Program-made: the position numbers and the translations under genes
Notes under the pieces: generated by a model
The model's input: the letters and a program-made list of their open reading frames with translations, nothing else
What the model was told of the DNA's origin: nothing
Databases searched by the model: none
Shown: positions 39,140 through 49,437 of the stretch, in pieces
Numbering within the stretch: the stretch's first letter is position 1
How the letters are laid out: each line of letters begins with the position of its first letter
NCBI RefSeq assembly: GCF_000006445.2
Contig: NC_006045.2
Span: 806,001 to 870,000 of the forward strand
From: Debaryomyces hansenii CBS767
Lineage: Eukaryota > Ascomycota > Pichiomycetes > Serinales > Debaryomycetaceae
Direction: 5' to 3'
Length of the DNA: 64,000 nucleotides

Positions 39140-39931
39140 TTATATCTCATTCAGAAACCGTCTGATCTTTAGCTTCTTGACCGTTTTTCTCCAATTGACT
39201 AGATCATTATTCTTGAGTGAATCAACCAACGACCCGATGGACGACCCTCTGGAGCCGGTACTATTGTGTCTAGATGCACCCATGCTATTGGTGTGAGTGA
39301 TTTCGTTTACATCGCTGTCGTCAAAGTCTACCGTACGCAGAGATGACAATGGGGAAAACAGCTCGAACGCAAAACTGTGTCCTTTAGGTCTGTAGCTTTC
39401 TAGCTCACCCGCTTCCTGGCTACAACCCTGAATCTTATGCGTACAACAGTCAGCATGTATCTGTAGCTTCATCAACTTGACAAACTCGTGGTAGGAATCA
39501 CAGAGAAGGTCGTAGATTATCATCTTGGCTTTCATCGCCAAATCCTCTCTCGGATACTCTTCCTCGCATTCCAAAAGCCCATTTCTTATATCACACGGTA
39601 AATTAATCTCCTTGAGTGCATCCTCTAGTAAAAACGTCATCAAGATATACTGCCATGTATTCTTTTTCTCCACACTCCTTGTTTCGGCCAAAAATTTATT
39701 CATGAATACAATAAATTCATAATTTTCAAGACAATGACTGTTTGATAAATATTGAACCAAGTTTCCCTTATTAAATGGACCTACATTTCTATCATTAATT
39801 ATGTCCTCTAGGTTAGGCACATTTTGGATCTTCTCTTCACCAAATAATATATATTTGCAAGGTATTTCCTTATTCCTATTTGTTATATTTATGTCTGGTT
39901 CACATATAGGGAATATCCTATAGTTTGACAT
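39140..39931 (-). CDS. RGS-domain protein
   Basis: 263 aa. Residues about 37-160 form a single RGS-like domain (VPNLEDIINDRNVGPFNKGN, LVQYLSNSHCLENYEFIVFMNKFL, a conserved Trp, and a C-terminal helix ending LLCDSYHEFVKLM). RGS proteins speed GTP hydrolysis on G-alpha subunits. The tail is Ser-rich (NSTGSRGSSIGSLVDSL) with a basic end. It lacks the DEP domains of Sst2 and the TMs of Rax1, so it is closest in build to Rgs2-type proteins, which act on Gpa2 in glucose/cAMP signalling. The exact orthologue is not settled. Confidence 0.7.
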   Translation of the reverse strand: MSNYRIFPICEPDINITNRNKEIPCKYILFGEEKIQNVPNLEDIINDRNVGPFNKGNLVQYLSNSHCLENYEFIVFMNKFLAETRSVEKKNTWQYILMTFLLEDALKEINLPCDIRNGLLECEEEYPREDLAMKAKMIIYDLLCDSYHEFVKLMKLQIHADCCTHKIQGCSQEAGELESYRPKGHSFAFELFSPLSSLRTVDFDDSDVNEITHTNSMGASRHNSTGSRGSSIGSLVDSLKNNDLVNWRKTVKKLKIRRFLNEI

Positions 39932-40722
39932 CTTTGCGGTATGCTTTGCTCCTTGTAATAGTTTTTAGTAAAATAATTCTTTAATATCTATTATATATGA
40001 TTATTTAGTGGGGTTCCGATAAACTATATACTAACGGCTATAAAATAATTGCGCGAGCCCACAATGCTATGAACAATGGGCCACTTTATAATTCAAGTTT
40101 ACGTACATTGCATCAAGTAAAATAGTTGAAGGACCTGCTGGTTACAAGCCATAATCCACGATTAAAATTCCGGTTGTGCATTGTGACCGTTTTGTATACA
40201 AATTGGCAAGTGTAGCATATAAACGGTCAAGCATATGCGTAAACAATAAGGTTCAACCTACAGGACTAGGTGTAGGACTAAAGTTGCTGGTATGACCACC
40301 AAATGTCAGCAGATGCCTGGTGGCATGATATGTAATCGGATGATAAGTAAAGGGGGGGAGATACGGATTAATACGATAGGTAAAAAGTCGTATGGCCCGT
40401 AATGGCCAGGTTGTGGATAAACGGATCAAATGTGGTTCTGAGACACCCGAGCATTAACAGTGGATTGTGGTGGACGTTAGTCATCGGATAAGAAAGCCGA
40501 TATCAACATCGTTTGATGCAATTCATGCGTGATGATGGAACGTACGTAACAGAGTCCGATATCCGGGCGAACAGTGTTATCACCGAAAGATAGATGTTAT
40601 CAACACCACAATAGTCCTGGCTATGTGATTGCATAGATACGCGATAGTGGGCGTAGCAGGAGAACGACCATATTGGTTATCGATGAACAAGACGCACGAG
40701 CGAAAACCGGCTTAATCGGGAA
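39932..40722. other. RGS gene upstream region
   Basis: 791 bp between two leftward genes. Contains GTAAACAA (forkhead-type core, about 40232), repeated GGATAA/GATAA cores, GTTATCAMC twice near 40580-40605, and a GGGGGGG run near 40354. No gene recognised. Confidence 0.45.
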
Positions 40723-41544
40723 TTAGTGATTGATTAAGCGGTCGTCGATGTTGATGAACTTATTTTCGACTGCTGCAGCAGCTATCGACTGGATTGAGTC
40801 GTTGAAGTGGTCTAGTTCGCGAGGGTCCTTCAAGTCATCGTCGTTGGGGTGGGTGGCTGGGTCACTTCGTATTTGTGTGTGTAGTTCGCTTCTGAGATTG
40901 GAGTGATCCGAATGGTCGTCGTAGTCTACAGTGTTGTTCGCATGACATTTATGAGTGTATGTAATAGTTATGCCTCCGATCAATAGGTCGTAGTTGAGAT
41001 TTACTTTGGAGAAGCAGTTGTAGATTTTCAATTTGTTGCTGACTCGCTTGTGCTGTTTACTGCGGGATTTGCGTTGTTTGGTCTTATCCTGGCAACAAAT
41101 GAACATCAACGACACTTTTTTGGTCTTAATTCCGCCCTTGTGGTAGTCCCTGATGGGGAACTTGTAGCCCGTGACCAAGCTTATGGGGTCAATATAGCGT
41201 TTTATTAGCTTTTTTGATATGTCGGAGTAGAACTCATTGGGGTTGGTCTGTTGATTTATATCCATTATAGTGTAAATGGGGAATTCGTCGTCATTTACAC
41301 TCTCCATGAACTTGACGTTAGACAAGTCGGTATTTTTGTTTGTCTTCAAGATTTCTAGGTAGTTGTTGAACTTGTGGAATGTATTTGTGTGGAATTCGAC
41401 CGACTGTTGATCCAAGGCTGGAAATTGTTTAACGATTTTTCGTTTATTCCGACACTTACTACAAGTTGAGTACTTGAATAATTCAAACTCTGTCTCGTCT
41501 AGCCGTTTTCCTCGACACCTAGAACACTTTTTCACCGATTCCAT
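40723..41544 (-). CDS. CxxC-CxxC putative DNA-binding protein, unknown
   Basis: 273 aa. The N-terminus carries two CxxC knuckles 19 residues apart (KKCSRCRGKRLDETEFE, then YSTCSKCRNKRK), each followed by basic residues, so one zinc ion in a small treble-like module is likely. The rest has no clear fold, apart from a basic KTKQRKSRSKQHKR stretch (about 153-166) that could be a nuclear signal and an acidic, His/Asp-rich region near 205-245. The layout recalls the small CxxC module of the Candida regulator Wor3, but I cannot show homology. Transcription factor is the working guess. Confidence 0.6.
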   Translation of the reverse strand: MESVKKCSRCRGKRLDETEFELFKYSTCSKCRNKRKIVKQFPALDQQSVEFHTNTFHKFNNYLEILKTNKNTDLSNVKFMESVNDDEFPIYTIMDINQQTNPNEFYSDISKKLIKRYIDPISLVTGYKFPIRDYHKGGIKTKKVSLMFICCQDKTKQRKSRSKQHKRVSNKLKIYNCFSKVNLNYDLLIGGITITYTHKCHANNTVDYDDHSDHSNLRSELHTQIRSDPATHPNDDDLKDPRELDHFNDSIQSIAAAAVENKFINIDDRLINH

Positions 41545-42076
41545 GCTTGACTCTGCTTTACCTATAGTTCTATATTGGTTCTACGTACTTTTGATCTTCC
41601 ATATCAACGTTTAGTACACGACTAAATATAATTTACTATTTTACATTATCTATAGAATTATATAAGAATGAATGTAGATTGTAGATGATCAGAACTCCTA
41701 ACGGAATACTGGCTCATGATCATACATTGCTCAAATTTGAAATAAATTGGTCCGTCCGTTCATCCACAGACATTGAAAGGTTTCTCATTCGTAGAATGGT
41801 CGTAGCACATGTGGTATGTGAGTGATAGATGGACAATACGCTGAGTCTAATTGAGCAGATATTGATGTTTAATTGAATTGTGCAATGGTGGAGTGGAAAT
41901 TGGAGTATTGGGTTGTGTTGATGTAAAATGGGTGTAGCTGATATGTTCAGTGACTTTGTAAGATGGTGGTATAGGGACGAAACAGCATACATTTGCTTAT
42001 TGTAAATGTCATGTTAATGGCCAGGGGGATAAAATGGTGTATTGTGTCAATGGATGTTGTTGATTCACTAATATCA
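41545..42076. other. Spacer, CxxC gene upstream / OST4 3' flank
   Basis: 532 bp. A leftward 90-codon frame (41720-41992) begins with ATG but has low-complexity His/Ser/Thr composition and no recognised relative, so it is not called. Nothing else seen. Confidence 0.45.
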
Positions 42077-42190
42077 TTAGTTTTCCAAATTCTTGACGTT
42101 CGTTGAAATAGTGTGATAAATCAATATCAAAATCACCGAAGCAATACCAAATGTTAATACAATCGTATTCAATTGATCATCTGTAATCAT
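42077..42190 (-). CDS. OST4: Oligosaccharyltransferase subunit Ost4 (mini-protein)
   Basis: 37 aa, found by eye because of its size. It begins MITDDQLNTIVLTFGIASV and continues ILILIYHTI to a short polar tail, ending at TAA 42077-42079. This matches the 36-aa yeast Ost4 in order: MI-D-QLN, TFGI in the membrane span, and IYH at its cytosolic end. Ost4 is a single-TM subunit that joins Stt3 to Ost3/Ost6 in the ER N-glycosylation complex. The ATG is preceded by A-rich leader. Its S. cerevisiae neighbour YDL233W has its counterpart at 51344 here. Confidence 0.92.
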   Translation of the reverse strand: MITDDQLNTIVLTFGIASVILILIYHTISTNVKNLEN

Positions 42191-42339
42191 CTTTGCCTTT
42201 ATATTCTATATTATTATCGTACTAGAACTGTTATCTTGAACAAGTAGTAGAAGAAGTAATTACGTGGTAATAAAAAAAGGTGCGATAAATTTATCGTGTC
42301 TAATTTTTCAATTAGTAACTTGCCTATTTAGTACCTAGT

Positions 42340-42579
42340 ATGAAACCACCACCAAGATCACTCGAAGAATGGTTATATAGGGCTTTAATGGAATCACCGA
42401 GATTCCATCATTATGTTCGTCGGGTTCATGCTAAGATTAATAGGATTCCAATGCACGAGGAGGTTCATAAGACGATGGAAGCAGGAGACTATGTACCCAC
42501 GAGAGCTCACAAGTTTAATGCATTTAGAATAATTTGGTTTGATGAATTCAAGAGATCATTTGGCTTTGGAAAACGTTAA
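42340..42579 (+). CDS. MRX7: Mrx7-like small mitochondrial (MIOREX) protein
   Basis: 79 aa: PRSLEEWLYRALMESPRFHHYVRRVHAKINRIPMHEE, then THKF-like AHKFNAFRIIWFDEFKRSFGF. The LYxxLxxSPxFHxxVRRxHxKxN pattern is that of the fungal Mrx7 family. No TM; basic. In S. cerevisiae YNL211C/MRX7 is adjacent to VID27 and divergent from it on the other strand in the same way as here, which is the strongest support. Mrx7 associates with mitochondrial expressosomes; its role is unknown. It is 149 bp from OST4, head to head. Confidence 0.75.
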   Translation: MKPPPRSLEEWLYRALMESPRFHHYVRRVHAKINRIPMHEEVHKTMEAGDYVPTRAHKFNAFRIIWFDEFKRSFGFGKR

Positions 42580-42830
42580 GAACGAGACACTTGAGCTAAC
42601 ATCTAAGATGGCCTGGCTGTACCATAATCGAACAGCAATAATAATATGCTAGTTTGATGAAGAATCTTGTACAAAGAAGGGTAATGAATACTGAATAAGA
42701 CTACGTAAAACAGGAAAAGGACAAGACGAGGACAAGAGGAATATGGATTCCCACAATGGTCATATCTCTGTCGGAAGCTATTTAATGACGATTAATGCAC
42801 ATAAGTATTTATTAACTATGTATATATATA

Positions 42831-45428
42831 CTAATAATTATTGACAACGTTATCTCTGGAGAATAAGGAACTCTTGTTGGCCTTACGAAAGTTCTTCTTA
42901 TTTGCCATTGACACATCGTCTTGTAAAGCAATGATAACATCTGAGTTGGAACCAAATTTGAAATTATCGGCGATAACATTCTGGTCATATCTTTTGATCA
43001 AGTATGGTTGATCTTCCTTACTCGAGTTGTTACTCAAGACCTTCTTTAATGACCATGATATAATATATGGACCAGTGGATGTAACAATTGTAGTTTCCTT
43101 CGAATCAATACCGGTATTAAAATATGCTTTAGTGAATTGTAATGGTTTGCCCTCTGTTTTCATGGACATATATGCAACATGCTCGGGTTTGATCGTTAAT
43201 CTTCTTGGTTTAGGCTTCTTGTCCTTGTCAAAGGATTTAACGTATCCGAGGCTTCCTTCGTTTCGCTGGTTAGCTCCAACTTTAGCATCAACCAATAATA
43301 AATAAGTTTTACAAGTAGCCAAAATCCATCTTCCATCATTTGAAACATCGATTCCTATGATAGCTTCACCCAAAGATGGCAACAAACTTTTCGCATTTGT
43401 ACCCAATCTATCGAACAATCTAATGTCACCCTTTGCTGAACCGACTGCAAGGAATCCTTGTTCAGTGGTAGAAAGCGCCAGGAAATTATAATTAGGTGTT
43501 CTAAGGTTGTCATCTCCTTGAACTAGTTTGGTTGTTGGTAATCTTGGATCTACCTTGAACAACTTATTCCTTGACATACCAGTTAATGTCTGTTCATTGG
43601 TTAACTGAGAGAATTTGCTGTTTGGACCGTACGATTCAATAGGTATTATATCGTCCACTTCCCATTCATCAACAATTTTTCCTCTGCTTAAATCCATTTT
43701 ATAGAGTCGTTTATCATCCATGTCCTTATTAGACATGACCATATGTTGATCTTGCATGTGCAACATTACTTGTTCTGGAGTAAACCTTTTACCATCCAAA
43801 GTTTTTAGATTGGAAATGGTAGTTTGGTAATTCAAATTGTTATTATTATTATTGAAAACTCCTAATTTATCACCCCTTACTACGTATGATCTATCATTAG
43901 CGTACCCGACTGATAAATTTGAATTTTTATCTTGTTCACGTTTGAAGGCATCCAATTGCTTCTCTTCATCGTAATCACCATATTCATCATCATCATCATC
44001 TACGTATTTATGACGAGGCTTCGTCGTTTCGCCACGTATACTTCTGTTAACTAATTTGCTGATCGCATCTTCGTCATCACTATAATCATTATCAATTAGC
44101 ATATCGTCATCACTCATTTCATTAATCTCCTTTTTATCATTTTCTGTAAGATCTTCATCGTCGATCGCGAGATTGGAGAACGCATCGAGGACATAATCCT
44201 GTTCTGAAGGACGGCTTTTGTTCCATTTGATCTTATTTAAGGATTCCCACATGGCCTTCATGAAGCTAACTTGAAACTCTTGTAATTCATTGAAATGAGA
44301 AAACTTTAATAACCAAGAATACGCTAATGTTTGGGTCTCCGATTTTTGAATAAAATGATTGAATATGAATGATAAATACTCAAAATTGAAGGTCGGGTTC
44401 ATATCTGCACTGAGAATACATTCAAAATTAATTGGTTTCGACTTATGACTACTCAATAAACGCAAGGAATAGGTCCAATTTTCCAACTCAATTATCTTGA
44501 GGTTCAACTCTGGCTTCTTCACTTGAAGATTGAAAACCCCCGCATCAGAATCGAATAAATGCAAATCAAAGTTCGAGCATTCATAGAGCACATTCCCCGT
44601 ATTCAAGGCTTCTTTATCTGACGAAAATATAGAAGGGACACCAGCGACATTCGATTTAACAGGCGACCTTTCAGCCTTTCCGCTAGATTTGATCGTCGCG
44701 CTGGGGGTCGTACGGGATTCAGCATCATGAAATTCGTCCGTCGATGACACCGATCGATAATCGTCCCCCGTATCGACATCTTCTGACGCCTCGTCGTCCT
44801 CATAATTCAGAAAATCACCTCTGAGGTCATCAAATGTCAACAATTCGGATTTAGGATTGTAAATGAATTCCTGTAATTGACTCATATTAGTAATACTGAG
44901 AGAACTCTTATGATACTTCAGTTCAAATAAACACTTGTACAATGCAAACATAAACGAATCGAACTCGGTCAACTTGATATCACTGTCCACGGTGAATTCA
45001 AATCTATCGCCCAAATCCCCATTCAAATCCTTCCATGCCAACGTCTTACTCCCATCCGCCTTGTCGTAAGTGTGGATTTTCAATTCCTCCAGAATAGGGA
45101 AGCTCCATTCATCTTTCGAGTGGCCGCCTGCGTTAGAATCGCTAATTGAATGGGGCGTATCGTGATCGTCCTCATCGGAGTCATCTGAATCATCAAATCC
45201 ACTTGAACCATGTGCATCTAGCTCTCCCTCTTGATATACTCTTGTTATGCATAACTGGTAATAAAATGGAGTAGTTGTCTGTCTAATCGACGCAAAAGCA
45301 TCATTATATAAGCATTCTAACTCTCCCTTGGGTGACTGCGGTGATCTTGCAAGAAATAACCTCCCCGATGGAATCAGGGCAACTTCGTCTGTAGGAGCTG
45401 ATCCTAAGAATTTTTTTAAAAAGTTCAT
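42831..45428 (-). CDS. VID27: Vid27 family protein
   Basis: 865 aa, full length. The N-terminus (MNFLKKFLGSAPTDEVALIPSGRLFL) and the block YNDAFASIRQTTTPFYYQLCITRVYQEGE are family hallmarks. A PH-like central part is followed by a long acidic stretch (DEEDLTENDKKEI to DEYGDYDEEKQ). The C-terminal half is a conserved beta-propeller-like region (LDGKRFTPEQVMLHMQDQHM, NEQTLTGMSRNKLFKVDPRLP, LALSTTEQGFLAVGSAKGDIRLFD). Vid27 was found in screens for vacuolar import and degradation of fructose-bisphosphatase; its biochemical role is unclear. Confidence 0.92.
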   Translation of the reverse strand: MNFLKKFLGSAPTDEVALIPSGRLFLARSPQSPKGELECLYNDAFASIRQTTTPFYYQLCITRVYQEGELDAHGSSGFDDSDDSDEDDHDTPHSISDSNAGGHSKDEWSFPILEELKIHTYDKADGSKTLAWKDLNGDLGDRFEFTVDSDIKLTEFDSFMFALYKCLFELKYHKSSLSITNMSQLQEFIYNPKSELLTFDDLRGDFLNYEDDEASEDVDTGDDYRSVSSTDEFHDAESRTTPSATIKSSGKAERSPVKSNVAGVPSIFSSDKEALNTGNVLYECSNFDLHLFDSDAGVFNLQVKKPELNLKIIELENWTYSLRLLSSHKSKPINFECILSADMNPTFNFEYLSFIFNHFIQKSETQTLAYSWLLKFSHFNELQEFQVSFMKAMWESLNKIKWNKSRPSEQDYVLDAFSNLAIDDEDLTENDKKEINEMSDDDMLIDNDYSDDEDAISKLVNRSIRGETTKPRHKYVDDDDDEYGDYDEEKQLDAFKREQDKNSNLSVGYANDRSYVVRGDKLGVFNNNNNNLNYQTTISNLKTLDGKRFTPEQVMLHMQDQHMVMSNKDMDDKRLYKMDLSRGKIVDEWEVDDIIPIESYGPNSKFSQLTNEQTLTGMSRNKLFKVDPRLPTTKLVQGDDNLRTPNYNFLALSTTEQGFLAVGSAKGDIRLFDRLGTNAKSLLPSLGEAIIGIDVSNDGRWILATCKTYLLLVDAKVGANQRNEGSLGYVKSFDKDKKPKPRRLTIKPEHVAYMSMKTEGKPLQFTKAYFNTGIDSKETTIVTSTGPYIISWSLKKVLSNNSSKEDQPYLIKRYDQNVIADNFKFGSNSDVIIALQDDVSMANKKNFRKANKSSLFSRDNVVNNY

Positions 45429-45660
45429 TTAATTCCTGGACTTCAAACTTATTATATCCTAGTGTTATATGACAAAAATGAATTCAATATTAATATTAAT
45501 TATCGTCTTTGTTATGTTATCTTCTTTCTAATCATCATATATGTTTTGTGTGGCGCACTTTCAAATTTTTCTGATTAAATTTTTTTTGTTAGTAGAAATT
45601 TTTCAGTTTGTACAGCCGTAAATAGTGAATAGAGATCGACAAACAAGGATATAGAAGGTG

Positions 45661-46341
45661 ATGTTTAGGGTACTTATTCCATCGAGGAAGCTTGTGCCGG
45701 GATGCGGGGGATTTATGGGTGGAATAGCAAGAATACAGGCGTATTCCACCAAGAAAGATAAATCGGAAGAGATATTTAAGACCAAGATACAGCAGAGGGA
45801 AAAGGAAGCCCAGCAGAAATTGCCTGAGTGGACCAAGAGAGATGAGGCCATACGGAATAGGTACGGTGAGTGGAATCCCACGCATCGGTTGTCACGCCAG
45901 CAGATCCAGGACATACGGAATATCAAAGACAAGATGCCGCATATGAAGACGATCGAGCTCGCGAACCATTTCAAGATATCGCCGGAGGCGATCAGAAGGA
46001 TATTGAAATCAACGTGGGTACCCAGCGATTCGGAGGAGGAACGCATTCGTCTTCGGGGCGAAAAGCGTAAAGACGAGAGCCTTGTCCACAAGAAAGAGAT
46101 GATGAACGATATTGAACTCGCCAGGAAGCGTCTTACATACGGGAAGAGTGTGACCATGGGAGGGATAAATGTGCCGAGATCTGGAGGAAGAAAGGGCAAG
46201 AATTTGAGAAATACGTTCAGCACTGATGGTAAGGTCAACTTCGATAGCAATAACAGCCACGGGTATTATAACAGGAAGGGCAAAACTAAGGCATTTAAAA
46301 GGAAACCGTACGTTGAAAACGTAGGGGACATCATAGATTAA
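45661..46341 (+). CDS. RRG9: Rrg9, mitochondrial genome maintenance (neugrin domain)
   Basis: 226 aa from the ATG at 45661 (the frame also reads one codon further to a GTG). The basic N-terminus ending [11 protein letters not shown] is a presequence. The neugrin/Rrg9 core covers about residues 58-125: [36 protein letters not shown], then [28 protein letters not shown], a helix-turn-helix-like motif. Rrg9 is needed for respiratory growth and mitochondrial DNA retention. The tail is basic and Gly/Asn-rich. It is divergent from VID27 with 232 bp between the ATGs, as in S. cerevisiae YNL212W-YNL213C. Confidence 0.9.
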
Positions 46342-46529
46342 TTCACAACACTTAATGATTAATGAGAACGCATGTATATATTGTAAATAGCAAGTCATTT
46401 AAAAACAATTATCACCCGGTTGCAGGGTATATTAGCTTTCATTAATATCTTGTAGAATACGTAACGTAAACATATTTATTCTTTTTAGCTCTATTGAATT
46501 TACTATACAATTTTGCAATTACCATTCTT

Positions 46530-48103
46530 TCATATCGAGACAATAGCCACAAAACATAATCTATGAATAAGGGGGGCGCTTTCTCGTGAACAGTATACCA
46601 TTAAATCTACAACGTGGCAAACCGTAGGTAATCGGAATGTCAATCCCCTTTCCAAAAAATACATCTGCAACAGCAGTCTCTCATAATACGAATGAATCAA
46701 TATTTTGGCGATCCTTCTTTTGCGACACTTGGGGTCTCTTTTATTATGATTTAACCTTCCCCAGCATCGGTAACAATGTCCTTTGATATAACATCCGTTT
46801 GACTGGCTGAATCGCAACTCACATTCTCTCACCATCGTCATTAAAGCTGCCTTATCGATTCCGTTGCTACCTCCTGTTGGTTTATATACAAGATTTTCTG
46901 GAGAAATATTACCGTGTTCTAAATACTGCTGAATCTTAACCTCTGCTCCAATATTCCAAGGAAAGATCTCCTGTTTTGTCAAGCTGCCATCCATTAATTT
47001 TCTGAATACCTTCACATAATATTCTCTGTTCCTATAGTCAACAAGCCTGAGTATTTTTTCATTATAATATCACTAATATTTGGCAGCAGAAGCTCTTCGT
47101 GGATCTTAGAATGTGCATCTTTATTTGAGAATAAAAGCAACATTATATTGGCTTTTAGAAGTTGAGTTAGCTCGCACCCGCCAGTTTTACTCTTTGCCCC
47201 ATGATAGGAACATAGCTTGTTCGTATATTCGTCTGATAATAAGCATCCCTTGCATACGTCCAGTTCTTCCACAAGCCACTTGTCGACAACAGTTGAAAAG
47301 AAAACCTCGCTATAGCACCCTAGAGACTTCATCATAGTCCTCGGTATTCTGAGCCCATAAAAGACTAAAATATTGTAACCGCATTCCCACAACTGTTTCA
47401 ACACTTCACCTTCTTATTCAACTTCCAACTCTTCTTCCCCCATCTCTTTGTTGTCATTAATTTCTATTATTTCTTCCTCTATTTTTCGGTTCAGTTCTTC
47501 AGTCAACACCTTTTTCACATTAAATTCTTCCGTGGTGTCTATTAATTGAAATTTTTCATGTATATCCAAATGCTTATATAGTATATTTATCTCTCCATGC
47601 AAAGATTTTTTCTTTTCTAGATGATTAAAAAACCTCTGCACAACATATTCGACCATTGTCCGACTATGTGGAGAAAGCGCTTGCTCATATTTTAGTTCAT
47701 TCTTCAAAGTATCAAACACCTCCAGCATTTCTCTGTCATCATAATAATAATACAACCAACCTTTAACTCTAACGACTAATCCTCGCATATCAAACTCACA
47801 ACCATACTCGAAGTCCGAACCTTTATAACAATCAACCATTTCGTTGATGACATCGTCAAATGGGCCTCTTCTCAATATATCGTGATCACATAGAACAATA
47901 CCAAACAAATGATCGTAGGAAGTGTACTTTTTTCCCAAATTCTCACGGTCTTTTCTATATTCAAATAAATACACTATGCTAATCGAAGTACTATCGCTCG
48001 TTGTTCGATCTTTAAGAATTTGAGCTACGCTAGAAATATCTTCTACATCAGCATGCTCACATTTAACGACGTATTTCAGATTATGTTCCCGAATATCTTG
48101 CAT
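46530..48103 (-). pseudogene. Decayed gene of unknown family (one nonsense, one frameshift)
   Basis: Three leftward frames make one former gene of about 525 codons. The first (ATG at 48103, about 229 codons, acidic EEEELEVE end) is cut by TAA at 47414-47416. The same frame continues past the stop for 130 codons (LWECGYNILVFYGLRIPRTMMKSLG). Near a run of six T (47054-47059; six A in the sense strand) the sensible reading shifts by one base into a third frame (RLVDYRNREYYVKVFRKLMDG... to 46530). The last part has a CxxC in GHCYRCWGRLNH. No family recognised. It sits where synteny with S. cerevisiae breaks between RRG9 and PEX17. Confidence 0.7.
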
Positions 48104-48720
48104 CACCTATTTATCCGCTTTTCATACACTTAGTAAAAAAAAAATTCCCTTAAATATAACCAACTAGTGTGTGATCAGGTTCCTTCTGTACTCGAGATTT
48201 TAAAATTTCGAGCAGAGTAGCGAGATATTCATATCCTATATCCTTACTATGAGTCATGCGTATTTATTGGTAAAATCATTCACCAAGAGCTAAATAGGGT
48301 ACTGCCAGCTTATTTTGTAGTTTGTTTTATATGATGCATATTGGGCTGTATATGACCCATTAATTGACCCATTAATTGCGGGTCCTATAAATCTTTCGCC
48401 CACCAGCACAGATCTAAATTTTGCAATCTACTGATACACCTAAAATGCTTCGTTTTAAATAGCTCCGTTTGCAAATTTGAAGTATTGAACAGGATGGAAC
48501 AATATCCCAACATAAAAGAACCATATATATACCCTTTACTTCAATAATGTAACGTTATCTAGCACCTCTAAACAGTAGACCAGGTTAAGTATTGGTATAT
48601 CATCCCTGTATATAGACAAATACAGATGAAGCCGAGGCTACTCCACTAAAAGATATCAAGTTCATACACCTTGTAGCTGTTAGGGATAGAGGCTGGAATA
48701 CATATAACAAACGATATACC
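48104..48720. other. Upstream region of PEX17
   Basis: 617 bp between the decayed gene and PEX17, divergent. A tandem pair of TGACCCATTAAT lies at 48353-48376, and its last GACCC pairs with GGGTC at 48380-48384. A GTATA-rich tract precedes PEX17. An 85-codon antisense frame overlapping the PEX17 start is a shadow. Confidence 0.5.
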
Positions 48721-49437
48721 ATGTCAAGAGTCCCAATACTCACCATACCAGAGTCGGCGTATGATCCAAGCACGTATACCTTATCGCCACACCAATATAG
48801 TGGCCGTAAGTCCAAATTATTCGCATACTTGATTAGATTGACGCACGGTTCAGCCATTACGTTGACATTGGCGTATATAATAGGGCTATTTGTCCTTAAA
48901 CCGTTGTTACAGACTACAGCTAGTCGTCGTTATGACTTACTTGAACAATTTCGTGGTAAACTTCGAGATTGTTATTTGAACTTGATTGGTAGGGTTAGTC
49001 ACATACCCATAGTGGCCATAAACAAGAATGATGGGAGTGGAAAGTTATATGCCGATGCGATTTGCCAAACAACAGACTCATATTTGGATTCCACTAGCTA
49101 CAAGAGTATAAGTGAAGAAGAAGAAGAATTGAATAAGAAGGATAAGTTATTCCAAGACAGATTAACCACCAGATTAACGAGATTATCGGAAATATTGAAG
49201 AATTGTGAAGCTTATCGTTCAGAGGAGATACCAAGCTACAAAACAGTCAATTTTGCATTGAAAGACCTTCAGAATAAGGCAGATTTGACGTATTTCAACT
49301 CCAATGAGTTATTCACCGCAACGCCCAATAATACCGATTCGTCAAGTGGATCTGCACCTAGAAAGAGAAACTTGGCGGTGGATACCAAGAATGAAATAAG
49401 AAGCATGAAGGGTTTATTTATGAGCGGTCAAATCTAA
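48721..49437 (+). CDS. PEX17: Pex17-like peroxin of the docking complex
   Basis: 238 aa. A single TM at about residues 43-61 (HGSAITLTLAYIIGLFVLKPLL) is followed by RRYDLLEQFRGKLRD, a Glu/Lys-rich coiled-coil region, and the end KNEIRSMKGLFMSGQI. This parallels S. cerevisiae Pex17 (one N-terminal TM, coiled coil, and a closing IREIKGWFVNGQ motif). Pex17 works with Pex13/Pex14 at the peroxisomal membrane, where it extends the Pex14 coiled coil. The family diverges fast, so position matters: PEX17 is followed by IES2 in the same orientation, as YNL214W-YNL215W. Confidence 0.82.
   Translation: MSRVPILTIPESAYDPSTYTLSPHQYSGRKSKLFAYLIRLTHGSAITLTLAYIIGLFVLKPLLQTTASRRYDLLEQFRGKLRDCYLNLIGRVSHIPIVAINKNDGSGKLYADAICQTTDSYLDSTSYKSISEEEEELNKKDKLFQDRLTTRLTRLSEILKNCEAYRSEEIPSYKTVNFALKDLQNKADLTYFNSNELFTATPNNTDSSSGSAPRKRNLAVDTKNEIRSMKGLFMSGQI

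Noticed and set aside
41720..41992. 90-codon minus-strand frame with ATG
   Set aside because: His/Ser/Thr low-complexity composition, no relative, lies in the OST4 3' flank.
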